Notes: a model not told the origin generated them from the sequence alone. Shown: positions 25,153 through 34,703, counted from the stretch's first letter. The stretch is DNA of 64,000 nucleotides from Formosa algae (GCF_001439665.1 NZ_LMAK01000036.1:34309-98308); one strand, 5' to 3'. Numbers and translations are program-made.

Positions 25153-26492
25153 TAGTTCCAATTTTTTTGTTGTTTTTCTTCTTTTAAAATTTCTTCTATT
25201 TTGCGTTCTTCCCAAGATTTACCATATCCGAAGACAGAAAACCCGTGAAAAACAAGTCCCATTCCCCAACCTAACATCGGGTACCAGAACCATTGATGAC
25301 CCCAAAATGTTTGATAATTTATAAATATTAAAAACGGAATCACGACACAGTATGACAGTAAATTACCATAAAATCCTTTAATTTCTTCTACTCGTTTCTT
25401 TGCGCGATTATACGCGTCTTGCTCGTTATAATTATGTTTTGGTATTTCCATGATTGCAATGCGTTTTGTTAGTATGGGTAGCTTTACCGCGAAATACGTT
25501 TGGGTTTCGTCTACTAATACTTTTCTGTTAGTTAATATGGCGTAGCGATTTACTATGTTTTGTAAGCCTACGCCTTTTCTGGTTTGTAAAACCTCTTTCT
25601 TTTGTAAATTATTTTTAACAACTAAGACATTATCTTCTATTGTTATATCTATTTTTAACGGTTTTTGCTCACTTACCGTATTGTGCTTTATGGTGTTTTC
25701 TAACAATAACTGCAAAGATAAAGGCACCACTTTAGCTTCTGGATTATCGTAATCTTCCGGCAAATTGAAGACGATACTGTTTTCGAATCGCATTTTAAGC
25801 AAATTCATATAGGTTTTAGCGAATTTTAACTCCTCTTCTACCGTTACTAATTCTTTATCCTTTTGCTCCAATACGTAACGGTAAATTTTAGATAAAGACA
25901 CTGTGAAACGTTGTGCACTATGCGGATTTTCTTCGATTAAAGAGGTTAATACATTTAAACTATTGAATAAAAAATGTGGATCGATCTGATTTTTTAAACT
26001 CTCGAACTGTGCACTGGCCGTTCCCGCTATTACTTTTTGTTCTTTTAATCTCGATTTTTGTAACTCTTTGTAATAATAAACCGCATGAAAAAACAACGAA
26101 ATCACTAATGTTATTAATAGCGCACTGAAGTAAAATGCTGTTTTTTCAGAATCTATAAACTCTTGCCAAGTTTCACCTTCAACGACAACCTCAATAAAGG
26201 CTCGTACAAAAAATATAGTTATCAGTGTAATGGATACTGACCCCAAAAAACCAATTAACATTCTATATTTAGTGTATCGCTTCCAAACAATTTTATAATT
26301 TAAATAATGAAAGAAATAAGAGTTGACTAAACTTAAAGGTACCGAGTAAATTAAGTAATATAAAAACGAACGAAAGAAGTCTTCATTAAACTCAAATGTA
26401 GCTCCAGAAAAAAACTGAATGGTTTGATCTATCACCATAATCGCAATACCGACTATGACTCCAGATAGTATACTTTCTAATAACTTTTTCAT
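25152..26492 (-). CDS. LytS-type sensor histidine kinase fused to a 2TM domain
   Basis: A 446-residue protein. Four membrane helices occupy about 8-140. The His_kinase domain follows with DPHFLFNSLN (H173 as phosphoacceptor), then a GHKL ATPase region (about 255-345) with LLLENTIKHN and GVGLQNIVNRY. The C-terminal 90 residues (about 355-446) are a 2TM domain nearly matching the separate protein downstream. It should phosphorylate the LytTR regulator at 23960-24715. The gene follows the 207-aa TPR-like gene after 26 bp, and its stop overlaps the next start by one base. Confidence 0.88.
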   Translation of the reverse strand: MKKLLESILSGVIVGIAIMVIDQTIQFFSGATFEFNEDFFRSFLYYLIYSVPLSLVNSYFFHYLNYKIVWKRYTKYRMLIGFLGSVSITLITIFFVRAFIEVVVEGETWQEFIDSEKTAFYFSALLITLVISLFFHAVYYYKELQKSRLKEQKVIAGTASAQFESLKNQIDPHFLFNSLNVLTSLIEENPHSAQRFTVSLSKIYRYVLEQKDKELVTVEEELKFAKTYMNLLKMRFENSIVFNLPEDYDNPEAKVVPLSLQLLLENTIKHNTVSEQKPLKIDITIEDNVLVVKNNLQKKEVLQTRKGVGLQNIVNRYAILTNRKVLVDETQTYFAVKLPILTKRIAIMEIPKHNYNEQDAYNRAKKRVEEIKGFYGNLLSYCVVIPFLIFINYQTFWGHQWFWYPMLGWGMGLVFHGFSVFGYGKSWEERKIEEILKEEKQQKNWN

Positions 26493-26518
26493 TTGTATCC
26501 GTTCTAACTTTACTACAA

Positions 26519-27142
26519 TTACTCCTCACATGATGCTAACACTTGTTTAGCGCGATCTTCTCCCCATTTAGGATGAAACGGTGATTCTGGTTTAAAGTTA
26601 ACAAAAAGTTCTAATGCATGCGCTATGTCTTTACAAAACGGCGCTGTGTCTTGCCCAAAGTACTTGGCGCTTCCCATGCCCCATTCTGCTTTACCTAAAA
26701 CTACCATTGGGTTTTCTGGAGCAATAGCATACGCTTTATTATACAGTTCTGTAATTTTTCCAGAATACTTCATACCGTAGGTCATCCCATCAAAAGCTAC
26801 CCAATTGGTGTAAACTTGAGCTTGTAGCACCAGGATATCTGCATTATTAGTGCTAATCCCTTTAGCGGTGTTTAAATACTCCTGTGCCTTATCTAAATTC
26901 GCTTTAAGAACTGTTGCATCTTGCTCTCCCCAGCTCTTTAAACTATTTATTTGAGCCACATAGTAATTTGGTAACCATTGGTCTGTTTCGGCAGCTGCAA
27001 TACGTTCAAAAAGCTGTTCTGCTTCTGTTACTTTATTGTCTTGCCATAATGCAAAAGCCTTTTGCATACCTGTTTCAAAATTGGTTTGTGCATTAGCTAC
27101 TAAACTCACTAAAGACACGACTAAAAGAATTAAATGTTTCAT
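26519..27142 (-). CDS. Exported TPR-like protein
   Basis: A 207-residue protein with a clear signal peptide (MKHLILLVVSLVSLVANAQ) and three TPR-like helix pairs (AFALWQDNKVTEAEQLFERIA, AQEYLNTAKGISTNNADILVLQAQ, YNKAYAIAPENPMVVLGKAEW). It has four cysteine or tryptophan-rich patches but no enzymatic motif. It lies between the TonB-dependent receptor (129 bp upstream) and the sensor kinase (26 bp downstream). A scaffold or sensing role in the same system is possible. Confidence 0.65.
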   Translation of the reverse strand: MKHLILLVVSLVSLVANAQTNFETGMQKAFALWQDNKVTEAEQLFERIAAAETDQWLPNYYVAQINSLKSWGEQDATVLKANLDKAQEYLNTAKGISTNNADILVLQAQVYTNWVAFDGMTYGMKYSGKITELYNKAYAIAPENPMVVLGKAEWGMGSAKYFGQDTAPFCKDIAHALELFVNFKPESPFHPKWGEDRAKQVLASCEE

Positions 27143-27271
27143 ATTATTTTTGGTTGATTAATTATTATAAAGCAAATATCTATCGAAACTCTTGGTTTCT
27201 AAAAATTGAACTACTGAACTGTTGTTTTTATATGATGAATTGTTACTCGTGATATAATCGAATTAAAACGA

Positions 27272-29434
27272 CTATAAATTATCTAATTGATTGTCGGTTC
27301 CATTATCACTTATAGTCCAGAAAAACCCGATAAAGAAAAACTGATCTGCAGCCGGTTTTAAAGCACGCCTGTTATACACACCATTACTATTAGGTGTACT
27401 TGCATATTGATAACCATTAACGTTCTTAAAATCGAGCGCATTACTTACGGCTACATATAAAATCTTTTGCGGACTCATTAAATACGCCCAGTTTAAACTT
27501 AAGTTGTTATACGTTTTTGTTTTTTGGTTTAGAAATCCAGTTTCGTTTGGATTAGTGTAAGTACGCCCAGAGGCTAAACTATAACTAAATCCGATCTGAC
27601 TCTTCCAATCTTCCACCCAATATTTTCCTACTACAGAAAGGTTGTGTGCATTTGCAAAATTAGGCTGTGCTTTGGTTGGATAATTCTTATAATCCCGCTC
27701 AGTATCTAGGTAAGAATAACTCACCCAATACTCGAAATTTCTAAGACTTACATTATCGCGCCAAAACAAATCTATTCCCTTAGCATACCCATAGCCATCG
27801 TTATTAAAGTTACTCGTATAACTTGCGTATTCTGTATCGTATTTAATGAGATTATTATAGTCTTTATAATATGTTTCGGCACGAAATAAGCGCCCTTCAA
27901 CATTAAACTGATAATTTAATATATAATGACTAGTTTCTTCTGAATCAATATTTTGACTAAACTTTAATATATCATTATTCGGATTTTGATAAAACGAACC
28001 ATACGCTAAAGACAACTGACTTTTTGCAGATGTTTTATACGCTAAAGACACACGCGGAGCTACTTCAAACGCTTTAAAAAGCTGACTATATTCTGCACGC
28101 AACCCTGCTTTTAATGCTAATTGTTTTGTGAAGATTACATCGGCTTCTGTAAATGCTGCAGCGATATTATTATCGAATCCGTAAGACTCCGTATCAATAG
28201 AAGGAGATGAATATTTCTCATTAAAATGGGTTAAAAAATACTCTGTACCGAAGTTCAATTTGAAACGATTATTGAAACGGTATTTTAAACGTGCTTTGGC
28301 ATGAACGGAATGTTCTATATTATCTACCGCATCATCAATTACATCAACATCAGAATTATTATTGGTGTAACTCGCTCCAGCAAACACAGACCAATTTGCA
28401 TTTAGTTTGCCTTGGTATGAGGAGTTGACATACGTATTTTTGTTATTCAATTTGTAATGAATGCCATCCTCATAGTCAATATCTTCCAGAGTTAATTCAA
28501 ACTGACTGAATTCATAGGCTGTATATAGCTTAAACAAACCTTTACTAAATTGTCTACGATACACAGCTTCTCCAGAAAAACTCTGAAAAGGTTTATCCCA
28601 ATCATTTCTACCTGGAAATAGCTTTATATACGGCCCTAAATTCATATATGACCCATTTACACTCAAAGCACTTTTTTCCCACTTTTTAGTATGCCCTAGT
28701 GCGCCACCAACACTCATAATCCCGATATCTGTTTTATTTTGTTCAGGTTCATCAATAGTATTTAATAAGAGTACACTAGACAAAGCTTGGCCATATTCTG
28801 CAGAATATCCACCCGTTGAGAAAGTTATACCGTCAAACAAAAATGGAGAATAGCGTCCTCTAGACGGCACATTGTTTGTTGTTGGTGTGTATGGAGTAAA
28901 TACGCGAATGCCGTCAATAAAAATCTGTGTTTCATCGGCTTCTCCTCCTCTAACAAACAACCGTCCATCTTCTGCCACGGTTGTGGTTCCTGGCAACGTT
29001 TGTAAAGCCCCTACAAAATCGCCCATAGCACTTGCGGTAGTGACCACATCTAAAGAAGACAAGGCATTGACTTTACTATTATCTCCTGCAGAAAACGTTC
29101 CTGCCGACAACACCACCGCATCTAAAGCATTTACATCTTCTCTTAACTTGATGTCAACATCCTGGAAAGCCGATATATGAGCAGTTTCACTATAAGTTTC
29201 ATAACTTAAAAAAGAGACTATTAAGGTTTGAACACCTGTTTCTGTCGTTTTAAAACTAAACACCCCAGAATCGTCACTGGTTCCGCCATCGTAAGACCCT
29301 TGGATATATACATTCGCTCCTGCAATTGGATTGTGCTTAGCATCTGTAACGCGACCAGAAATTAAGGTTTGTGAAAACCCAACACTTACTGTGAATATGC
29401 ACACAAGGTTTAGGAGTAGTTGTAATTTTTTCAT
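27272..29434 (-). CDS. TonB-dependent outer membrane receptor
   Basis: A 720-residue receptor with signal peptide (1-21). A carboxypeptidase-like regulatory domain (about 24-110; GRVTDAKHNPIAGANVYIQG) precedes the plug (about 115-225; LPGTTTVAEDGRLFVRGGEADETQIFIDGIRV). A 22-strand-type barrel continues to the C-terminal aromatic residue region (FFFIGFFWTISDN). The substrate is not evident; no SusD partner is present, which argues against glycan import. It leads a minus-strand group with a TPR-like protein and a two-component system, which might sense the transported compound. Confidence 0.88.
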   Translation of the reverse strand: MKKLQLLLNLVCIFTVSVGFSQTLISGRVTDAKHNPIAGANVYIQGSYDGGTSDDSGVFSFKTTETGVQTLIVSFLSYETYSETAHISAFQDVDIKLREDVNALDAVVLSAGTFSAGDNSKVNALSSLDVVTTASAMGDFVGALQTLPGTTTVAEDGRLFVRGGEADETQIFIDGIRVFTPYTPTTNNVPSRGRYSPFLFDGITFSTGGYSAEYGQALSSVLLLNTIDEPEQNKTDIGIMSVGGALGHTKKWEKSALSVNGSYMNLGPYIKLFPGRNDWDKPFQSFSGEAVYRRQFSKGLFKLYTAYEFSQFELTLEDIDYEDGIHYKLNNKNTYVNSSYQGKLNANWSVFAGASYTNNNSDVDVIDDAVDNIEHSVHAKARLKYRFNNRFKLNFGTEYFLTHFNEKYSSPSIDTESYGFDNNIAAAFTEADVIFTKQLALKAGLRAEYSQLFKAFEVAPRVSLAYKTSAKSQLSLAYGSFYQNPNNDILKFSQNIDSEETSHYILNYQFNVEGRLFRAETYYKDYNNLIKYDTEYASYTSNFNNDGYGYAKGIDLFWRDNVSLRNFEYWVSYSYLDTERDYKNYPTKAQPNFANAHNLSVVGKYWVEDWKSQIGFSYSLASGRTYTNPNETGFLNQKTKTYNNLSLNWAYLMSPQKILYVAVSNALDFKNVNGYQYASTPNSNGVYNRRALKPAADQFFFIGFFWTISDNGTDNQLDNL

Positions 29435-30008
29435 GATTTGATTGTTTAAATTAGCAATACAAAAATGAAACAGAATTAAAGGTTTAAAAACTAAACCACA
29501 CCCAACTGTTATATTTTAAGGATGAATTGAAATTACAACTGTTTGTATTAAATAAAAGGCTTAAAAGTTTCATGTTCTATCTGCCTATAAAAGTATTTTA
29601 TTTTCAAATTACAATCTTAAATTACATAATTACACAAGGGATCAGCAACTAAAAAACATCATTTTTTTAAGCACTAAAAACCATATAGTTTATATTTTTT
29701 TCGCATATTTAAGAATAAATATAATTAGCTATAGAAGACTTAAAACACGTACCATAAGCTTTATCTATAGCACGAACTCAAACAACTCATAATCAAACAC
29801 AAAAACATTTTAAACTAAACCATTTATTTAATTAAAATTTAATTTTACACAGGGTTTAAAATGATAAAAATTCAGTATTTTAAGTTTCAAAATATAATAA
29901 AAACACCACAGTTAACACATTTAAACATTCACCTTAAAAAACAAAATTTAAAAACTTTTGTAACAATTTTTATATAAAAGACACTAATATCTTAACTAAC
30001 CTCTCGAC
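29435..30008. other. 574-bp AT-rich intergenic region
   Basis: This is the divergent region between the TonB receptor and an ECF sigma gene. It is very AT-rich and holds no convincing ORF, RNA or repeat. Promoters for both flanking genes must lie here; I could not assign them with confidence. Confidence 0.5.
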
Positions 30009-30503
30009 TTGAATAAAGAGCAAGAACATAACTTTATACAATTGCTTGAAGAGCATCAAAACATTGTTCACAAAGTGTGCCGTTTGTACACTAATGACTA
30101 TGATGCACACAACGATTTGTTTCAAGAAATTACCATACAACTTTGGAAAGCCTATCCTAAGTTTCGTGGTGATGCAAAGTTTAGTACTTGGATGTATCGT
30201 ATTGGTTTAAATACAGCCATTACTTTATACAGAAAGTCGAAACGGAGAGTGACAACTCAGGATTTTGATGCCGTTCAATTTAGAATAAAAGCAGAGGATT
30301 ATGATGATACCGAAGAACAGCAATTAAAACTGCTTTACAGTGCCGTAAAACAATTAAACGACATTGAAAAAGCATTAGTCTTCTTGTATTTAGAAGATAA
30401 AAATTACAGAGAAATTAGTGAAACAATGGGAATTAGTGAAGTAAACGCTAGAGTGAAGATGAATCGCGTGAAAACAAAGCTGAGAACTATTTTAAATCCG
30501 TAA
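30009..30503 (+). CDS. ECF RNA polymerase sigma factor
   Basis: A 164-residue ECF sigma factor that starts with TTG at 30009; no in-frame ATG precedes region 2. Region 2 (about 10-85) has NDLFQEITIQLWKAYPKF and FSTWMYRIGLNTAI. Region 4 (about 110-160) has YREISETMGISEVNARVKMNR. The gene immediately downstream (4 bp) encodes a four-helix membrane protein, in the position of a dedicated anti-sigma factor. The target promoters are unknown. Confidence 0.9.
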   Translation: MNKEQEHNFIQLLEEHQNIVHKVCRLYTNDYDAHNDLFQEITIQLWKAYPKFRGDAKFSTWMYRIGLNTAITLYRKSKRRVTTQDFDAVQFRIKAEDYDDTEEQQLKLLYSAVKQLNDIEKALVFLYLEDKNYREISETMGISEVNARVKMNRVKTKLRTILNP

Positions 30504-30507
30504 CCGT

Positions 30508-31152
30508 ATGGATGAATTAGATATTTTAAAAAAAGACTGGAATAAGCCGGAAAATCAGAATTTCCCTAAGCTGTCTTATAACGATTTATATATTATGCAT
30601 GTTAAGAAATCCTCTTCTACAGTGAAGTGGATTTTTATAATTAGCTTGTTAGAGTTTGTATTTTGGACCATTATCTCTTTTGGTATTAAAGATAACAAAG
30701 CTATGGCACGCTTTAAAGACACTAGTGCAGAAACCATTTTAGACACCTTATCTGTAATGGGATACTTGGTATTGTTTTACTTTTTCTACCTCTTTTACAA
30801 GAACTACAAAAAGATTTCTACCACAGACAATGCTAAAAAACTTATGGAAAACATTTTAAACACTAGGCGCACTGTTAAACAGTATGTTGTGTTTAACCTG
30901 TTATTCTTAGTAATCTCTACAGTAGTGGTGTTATTAATAGAATTTAATCAGGATCCGGTTTTAGGAGCAAGAGTAAACGAAGCTGCTGCCAGTGGCCATA
31001 TCTTTATGTTTTACTCTAAAGTAATACTTATAACTGCGGGAATTTTAACCATTACTATTACCATATTATTAGGATTTTATTATCTGATATACGGAATCTT
31101 GCTAAAACGATTAAACCACAATTATAAAGAGCTTAAGAAGATGGATTTATAA
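30508..31152 (+). CDS. Membrane protein, probable partner of the ECF sigma factor
   Basis: A 214-residue protein with a soluble N-terminus (MDELDILKKDWNKPENQNFPKLSYNDLYIM) and four predicted helices at about 38-58, 85-105, 130-150 and 170-195. I do not recognise a named domain. Its position 4 bp after the sigma gene and the short cytoplasmic N-terminal segment are common for flavobacterial anti-sigma proteins. It ends one base before the convergent acyltransferase gene. Confidence 0.6.
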   Translation: MDELDILKKDWNKPENQNFPKLSYNDLYIMHVKKSSSTVKWIFIISLLEFVFWTIISFGIKDNKAMARFKDTSAETILDTLSVMGYLVLFYFFYLFYKNYKKISTTDNAKKLMENILNTRRTVKQYVVFNLLFLVISTVVVLLIEFNQDPVLGARVNEAAASGHIFMFYSKVILITAGILTITITILLGFYYLIYGILLKRLNHNYKELKKMDL

Positions 31153-31950
31153 TTAAAATCCTCTTTTCGTATTTAGATCTTCTATATCTTGAATTTGTTG
31201 TTTCGTAAGTACTTTTAAGAACGACGGGTGTTGTTCTATAGAGTATTCAATCTTTTCTACAATATCATCAATAGTATCATTCTTGTAATCGATATCTAAA
31301 GGCGCTTTAATCTCCATAGTTTGAAGAATATTCTTTTTCTTAACACGTAACCCCTTTTTATCAAAAGAACGTCTAAAACCGTCTATTACGACAGGAATCA
31401 CGATAGGCTCGTAACGTTTTATAATGTGAGCTGTTCCTTTTCTAATAGGCTTAAATGGTGTGGTTGTGCCTTGAGGAAAAGTAATTACCCACCCATCTTT
31501 TAACGCTTTAGCAATACTAGAAATATCACTCATTTTAACTTGTCTATTCACGTCTTTTCCTTCAGATCGCCACGTACGCTCAATACTAATGGAACCCGCA
31601 TAAGCAAAAATCTTAGGTAAAAGCCCAGATTTCATTGTTTCTTTTGCGGCAACATAATAGATATTAAGTTTTGGATGCCAAATATATCCTATGTTTTTAA
31701 TCGAGTCTTCTCGTCCGCTTAAACTGGCATTAAAAACATGAAACATAGCCACTACATCTGCAAAGTATGTCTGGTGATTAGATATAAAAAGCACATTTTC
31801 TGAAGGTAAATCTTTAATAATCTCAGATCCTTCAATTTGAAGTTCGTTAAACCCCCTAAAGCGTCTATGGGTTAGAATTCCTAAGAATCTAATAATCCAT
31901 TTTTTAAATAAAAGTATATGTCCGAAAGGATTTCGTTTCAACAATCCCAT
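31153..31950 (-). CDS. 1-acyl-sn-glycerol-3-phosphate acyltransferase (PlsC-like)
   Basis: A 265-residue PlsC-superfamily acyltransferase. The catalytic region is SNHQTYFAD (H59, D65), which has five residues between His and Asp instead of the usual four (HX4D). Further blocks are GSISIERTWR and FPQGTTTPFKPIRKGTAHI, the latter in place of the FPEGTR block, and IVIPVVIDG. It transfers acyl groups to lysophospholipid in membrane synthesis. It lies just upstream of nothing obvious on its strand; the Nudix gene precedes it by 41 bp. Confidence 0.83.
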   Translation of the reverse strand: MGLLKRNPFGHILLFKKWIIRFLGILTHRRFRGFNELQIEGSEIIKDLPSENVLFISNHQTYFADVVAMFHVFNASLSGREDSIKNIGYIWHPKLNIYYVAAKETMKSGLLPKIFAYAGSISIERTWRSEGKDVNRQVKMSDISSIAKALKDGWVITFPQGTTTPFKPIRKGTAHIIKRYEPIVIPVVIDGFRRSFDKKGLRVKKKNILQTMEIKAPLDIDYKNDTIDDIVEKIEYSIEQHPSFLKVLTKQQIQDIEDLNTKRGF

Positions 31951-31991
31951 GATTTTTGTCGTTTTTTATAATTTACAAATGTAGGGAAAAC

Positions 31992-32639
31992 TCAAAGATA
32001 TCGCACTTGTTTTAAAATGTCTTTTACTTCGCTTAGCATCATAGCAGTTGCTCCCCAAACTACATGCCCCTGAAAAACAAAGGCTGGCACATCTATTTCT
32101 TGAGCGTAAGATGTTGTTACTCTTTTAGTCACCACATTTTTTTCGCTTAGAAACTCTACCAATGGCACTTCAATAATAGCATCTACTTCTATATCTTGTT
32201 TTAGAAAAATTGGTGTTTTTTCAGCTATTCCAATAAATGGTTGCACCACAAAATGACTTGGAGGAATATAAATATCAGTTATTTTTCGCCAGACGTTTAT
32301 ATCGCGTTCGGGCACACCAACTTCTTCAAAAGTTTCCCTAATCGCTGCTGTTTTAAGCGAATCATCTTCAGGTTCTAACTTTCCTCCTGGAAAACCAATT
32401 TGTGCAGAATGCACACCTTTGTAGGTGTTTCTCAGTATTAAAACCAAATGGGTTTGCTGTAAGTTATTTGGATAAAATAAAGCCATGACCGCTGCTTTTC
32501 TAGCTGTTTTCATCTTAATTTTATTCGCTTCCAATAAATCTTCTCTAAATGGTGGCGACATTTTAAACTGAGATGCTTCGGCTGGAAGCGGTATATTTTC
32601 TATTTTTGATCTTAACTTTATAAAATCATCAAAATTCAT
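31992..32639 (-). CDS. Nudix hydrolase, CoA pyrophosphatase-like
   Basis: A 215-residue Nudix protein. The Nudix box spans about 78-103 (FPGGKLEPEDDSLKTAAIRE then TFEEVGV); the segment HLVLILRNTYKGVHSAQIGFPGG matches the CoA/acyl-CoA pyrophosphatase subgroup (LLTxR...HxGQxxFPGG). It hydrolyses CoA or nucleoside diphosphate derivatives. It is divergent from the cyclophilin gene with only 2 bp between their start codons, so the promoters must overlap the opposing coding sequences. Confidence 0.87.
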   Translation of the reverse strand: MNFDDFIKLRSKIENIPLPAEASQFKMSPPFREDLLEANKIKMKTARKAAVMALFYPNNLQQTHLVLILRNTYKGVHSAQIGFPGGKLEPEDDSLKTAAIRETFEEVGVPERDINVWRKITDIYIPPSHFVVQPFIGIAEKTPIFLKQDIEVDAIIEVPLVEFLSEKNVVTKRVTTSYAQEIDVPAFVFQGHVVWGATAMMLSEVKDILKQVRYL

Positions 32640-32641
32640 CT

Positions 32642-33370
32642 ATGAGATTCTTAGTATACTGTTGTCTGTTTGTATTCTTACTTAACTGTGAAGATACGAA
32701 ATCTAAAAAAAATAATAGCGATAAACCTGCTATAGAAACACCCGTAAAGCAAACTTCTGAAACTAAAACATTACAAACAGACGCGATACCTGAAATAGTT
32801 GAAGACACACGAGAGTTTCCGGTACTTACAGACGATAATGCCATGGAGTTCTTCTTAGAGTATGAAAAAGAACATAAAGAGAATACAGTTAGAATAACTA
32901 CTGAATACGGTACAATTGATATTCAACTATTTAACGAGACTAAATTCCATCGTGCCAACTTTATCTTTTTAACCAAACAAGGTTATTTTAATAACACTCA
33001 ATTTTACAGAGTTGTAAAAAACTTTATTATTCAAGGTGGTGGTAGCGATGATTCTGAGATAGGAAAACGCCGTGTAAGCATTGGAAAATATCTTTTACCA
33101 ACAGATGCTAAACGCGGATTTAAACATGATAGAGGTGTTATTTCTATGCCAAGTAGCGATATAGAAAACCCGTATAAATTAGCTTCGCCTTACGAGTTTT
33201 TTATCGTTCAGGCTCCCGGAGGTGCCCACCATTTAGATGGTAGTTACACCATTTTTGGAAAAGTAATTAAAGGTATGGATGTGGTAGATGCTATATCGAA
33301 TGTAGAAACCGATGATGCAGAATGGCCGTTACACAACGTATATATTAAAAAGGTTGAAATTATAGATTAA
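32642..33370 (+). CDS. Cyclophilin-type peptidyl-prolyl isomerase lipoprotein
   Basis: A 242-residue lipoprotein (lipobox LLNC, Cys 16) with a charged linker (about 20-70) and a cyclophilin domain (about 80-242). The domain has FHRANFIFLTKQGYF, the active-site FYRVVKNFIIQGG, and GGAHHLDGSYTIFGKVIKG. It isomerises prolyl bonds and would assist folding in the periplasm or outer membrane. It overlaps the convergent TRIC-like gene by 11 bp at the 3' ends. Confidence 0.9.
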   Translation: MRFLVYCCLFVFLLNCEDTKSKKNNSDKPAIETPVKQTSETKTLQTDAIPEIVEDTREFPVLTDDNAMEFFLEYEKEHKENTVRITTEYGTIDIQLFNETKFHRANFIFLTKQGYFNNTQFYRVVKNFIIQGGGSDDSEIGKRRVSIGKYLLPTDAKRGFKHDRGVISMPSSDIENPYKLASPYEFFIVQAPGGAHHLDGSYTIFGKVIKGMDVVDAISNVETDDAEWPLHNVYIKKVEIID

Positions 33371-33983
33371 TTTCTTCCACGTCATCCTTATACACATTCG
33401 GTAAACTAATTTTAAAACGCACGGCTAATAATCGGATTGTAATGATAATTACCCCTGAAATTAAATAGATAAAATTACTATCTACATGCAATTTACGTAG
33501 TAAAAAAAAAGAAACGCCTCCTAAAATACAAGCCGTTGCATAAACCTCTTTCCTGAATATTACAGGAATCTGATTACATAAAATATCTCTTAAAACACCG
33601 CCAAAACAAGCAGACATGGTACCTAAAGAGATACAAATTATAGGATGTAGTCCTAAATTAATCCCTTTCTGAATCCCTACAAGCGTGTATAATCCGATCC
33701 CGATGGTATCAAACATAAACATAGGTGTTTTTAAATAATCTATTTTTCTTTTAATAATAACCGCTGAAATTGTAGTCGCCAGAATAACGTACACATAAGT
33801 CATATTGGTCATCCAAAACACTGGTGTATCTCCAATAAGAACATCTCTTAACATCCCGCCTCCAGTTGCAGTAACAAAAGCAATAATAAGAATACCGAAC
33901 GCATCCATTCGCTTATTTAAAGCCACAAGCACACCTGAAATAGCAAATGAAATAGTTCCTAAAATATCTATAATATAAAACAT
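33360..33983 (-). CDS. UPF0126/TRIC-type membrane protein (YadS family)
   Basis: A 207-residue protein with seven predicted helices and two homologous halves. Each half has a G-rich segment followed by LRD: ATGGGMLRDVLIGDTPVF (about 39-56) and CFGGVLRDILCNQIPVIF (about 125-142). Bacterial members are trimeric cation channel relatives, also called UPF0126. The ion transported is not certain. It is convergent with the cyclophilin gene. Confidence 0.87.
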   Translation of the reverse strand: MFYIIDILGTISFAISGVLVALNKRMDAFGILIIAFVTATGGGMLRDVLIGDTPVFWMTNMTYVYVILATTISAVIIKRKIDYLKTPMFMFDTIGIGLYTLVGIQKGINLGLHPIICISLGTMSACFGGVLRDILCNQIPVIFRKEVYATACILGGVSFFLLRKLHVDSNFIYLISGVIIITIRLLAVRFKISLPNVYKDDVEEINL

Positions 33984-34066
33984 TTAATACGGTTTTAATT
34001 TATGCTTTTTACCATTAAGAAGCTTCAAATGTATGCTTTAATAACGGTAATCAAAATTTGAAACAT

Positions 34067-34102
34067 AAAAAAACCCTTTAAATATATATTTAAAGGGTTT
34101 TT
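34067..34102 (-). terminator. Terminator after the second dps gene
   Basis: A perfect palindrome, AAACCCTTTAAATA followed by its complement, covers about 34071-34100, and an A-run at 34067-34073 supplies the U-tract on the minus strand. It is 17 bp past the dps stop. Confidence 0.8.
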
Positions 34103-34119
34103 AAGAATATACTAAATAA

Positions 34120-34602
34120 TTAAACAGTAGTTTCTCCTAACCATGCTTTCATCATCCAGATTGTTTTTTCTTGTTCTGTAATAAAATCACTCATCATAGA
34201 GTTTGTACCTTCATCTCCTGCATCTCCAGATTTATCTAAGATATCACGTTCAATTTTTAAAAGTATAGATAATGATTCAACGATAAGAGCTACAGCTTTT
34301 TCATCGTCAGATACATTTTTACCTACAGGCACTTTTGCATGATCTGTATAGTCGCTAAATGTATGTAATGGCGTTTCTCCTAAGGTTAATACACGCTCTG
34401 CTATTTCGTCTACTTTTACGTTAGCATCTGTGTACAATTCTTCGAATTTAACATGTAATTCAAAAAATTGCTTTCCTTTAATATTCCAGTGTATACCTCT
34501 TAAGTTTTGGTAATACGTTTGAAAGTTAGCTAATAAGCTATTTAAGTCTGTTGCTAAATCTTTAGTTTTCTTGGCGTCTAATCCTAATATATTAAGTGTC
34601 AT
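34120..34602 (-). CDS. dps: Dps family protein, OxyR-linked copy
   Basis: A 160-residue Dps with LRGIHWNIKGKQFFELHVKFEELYTD (about 38-63) carrying the ferroxidase ligands, DEIAERVLTLGETPLHTF, and FITEQEKTIWMMKAWLGE at the end. It is a paralogue of the Dps at 17569-18045. It is divergent from oxyR with 101 bp between the starts. The TAAATTTG element (plus-strand CAAATTTA, 34626-34633) fits a -7 box. Peroxide-inducible expression through OxyR is inferred. Confidence 0.93.
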   Translation of the reverse strand: MTLNILGLDAKKTKDLATDLNSLLANFQTYYQNLRGIHWNIKGKQFFELHVKFEELYTDANVKVDEIAERVLTLGETPLHTFSDYTDHAKVPVGKNVSDDEKAVALIVESLSILLKIERDILDKSGDAGDEGTNSMMSDFITEQEKTIWMMKAWLGETTV

Positions 34603-34703
34603 AATTAATGCTTTTTTAGTTTATACAAATTTACTTATAATTAACACAACTATTAATCAGTTTTATTGATTGATTTTATAGTTTTATAGTCTAAATTTAT
34701 ACC
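34603..34703. promoter_or_regulatory. Divergent dps/oxyR promoter region
   Basis: The region contains a -7 element for dps at 34626-34633 on the minus strand. An AT-rich segment near oxyR has CTAT ... ATAG ... ATAG blocks, which recall OxyR half-sites (ATAG/CTAT) but do not match the full spacing. An OxyR operator is expected here; the exact site is uncertain. Confidence 0.4.

Noticed and set aside
25153..25215. Longer start for the 2TM protein at 25215
   Set aside because: It would overlap the kinase 3' end by 63 nt and adds a basic stretch that is the shadow of the kinase frame; the TAATG start at 25152 is better.
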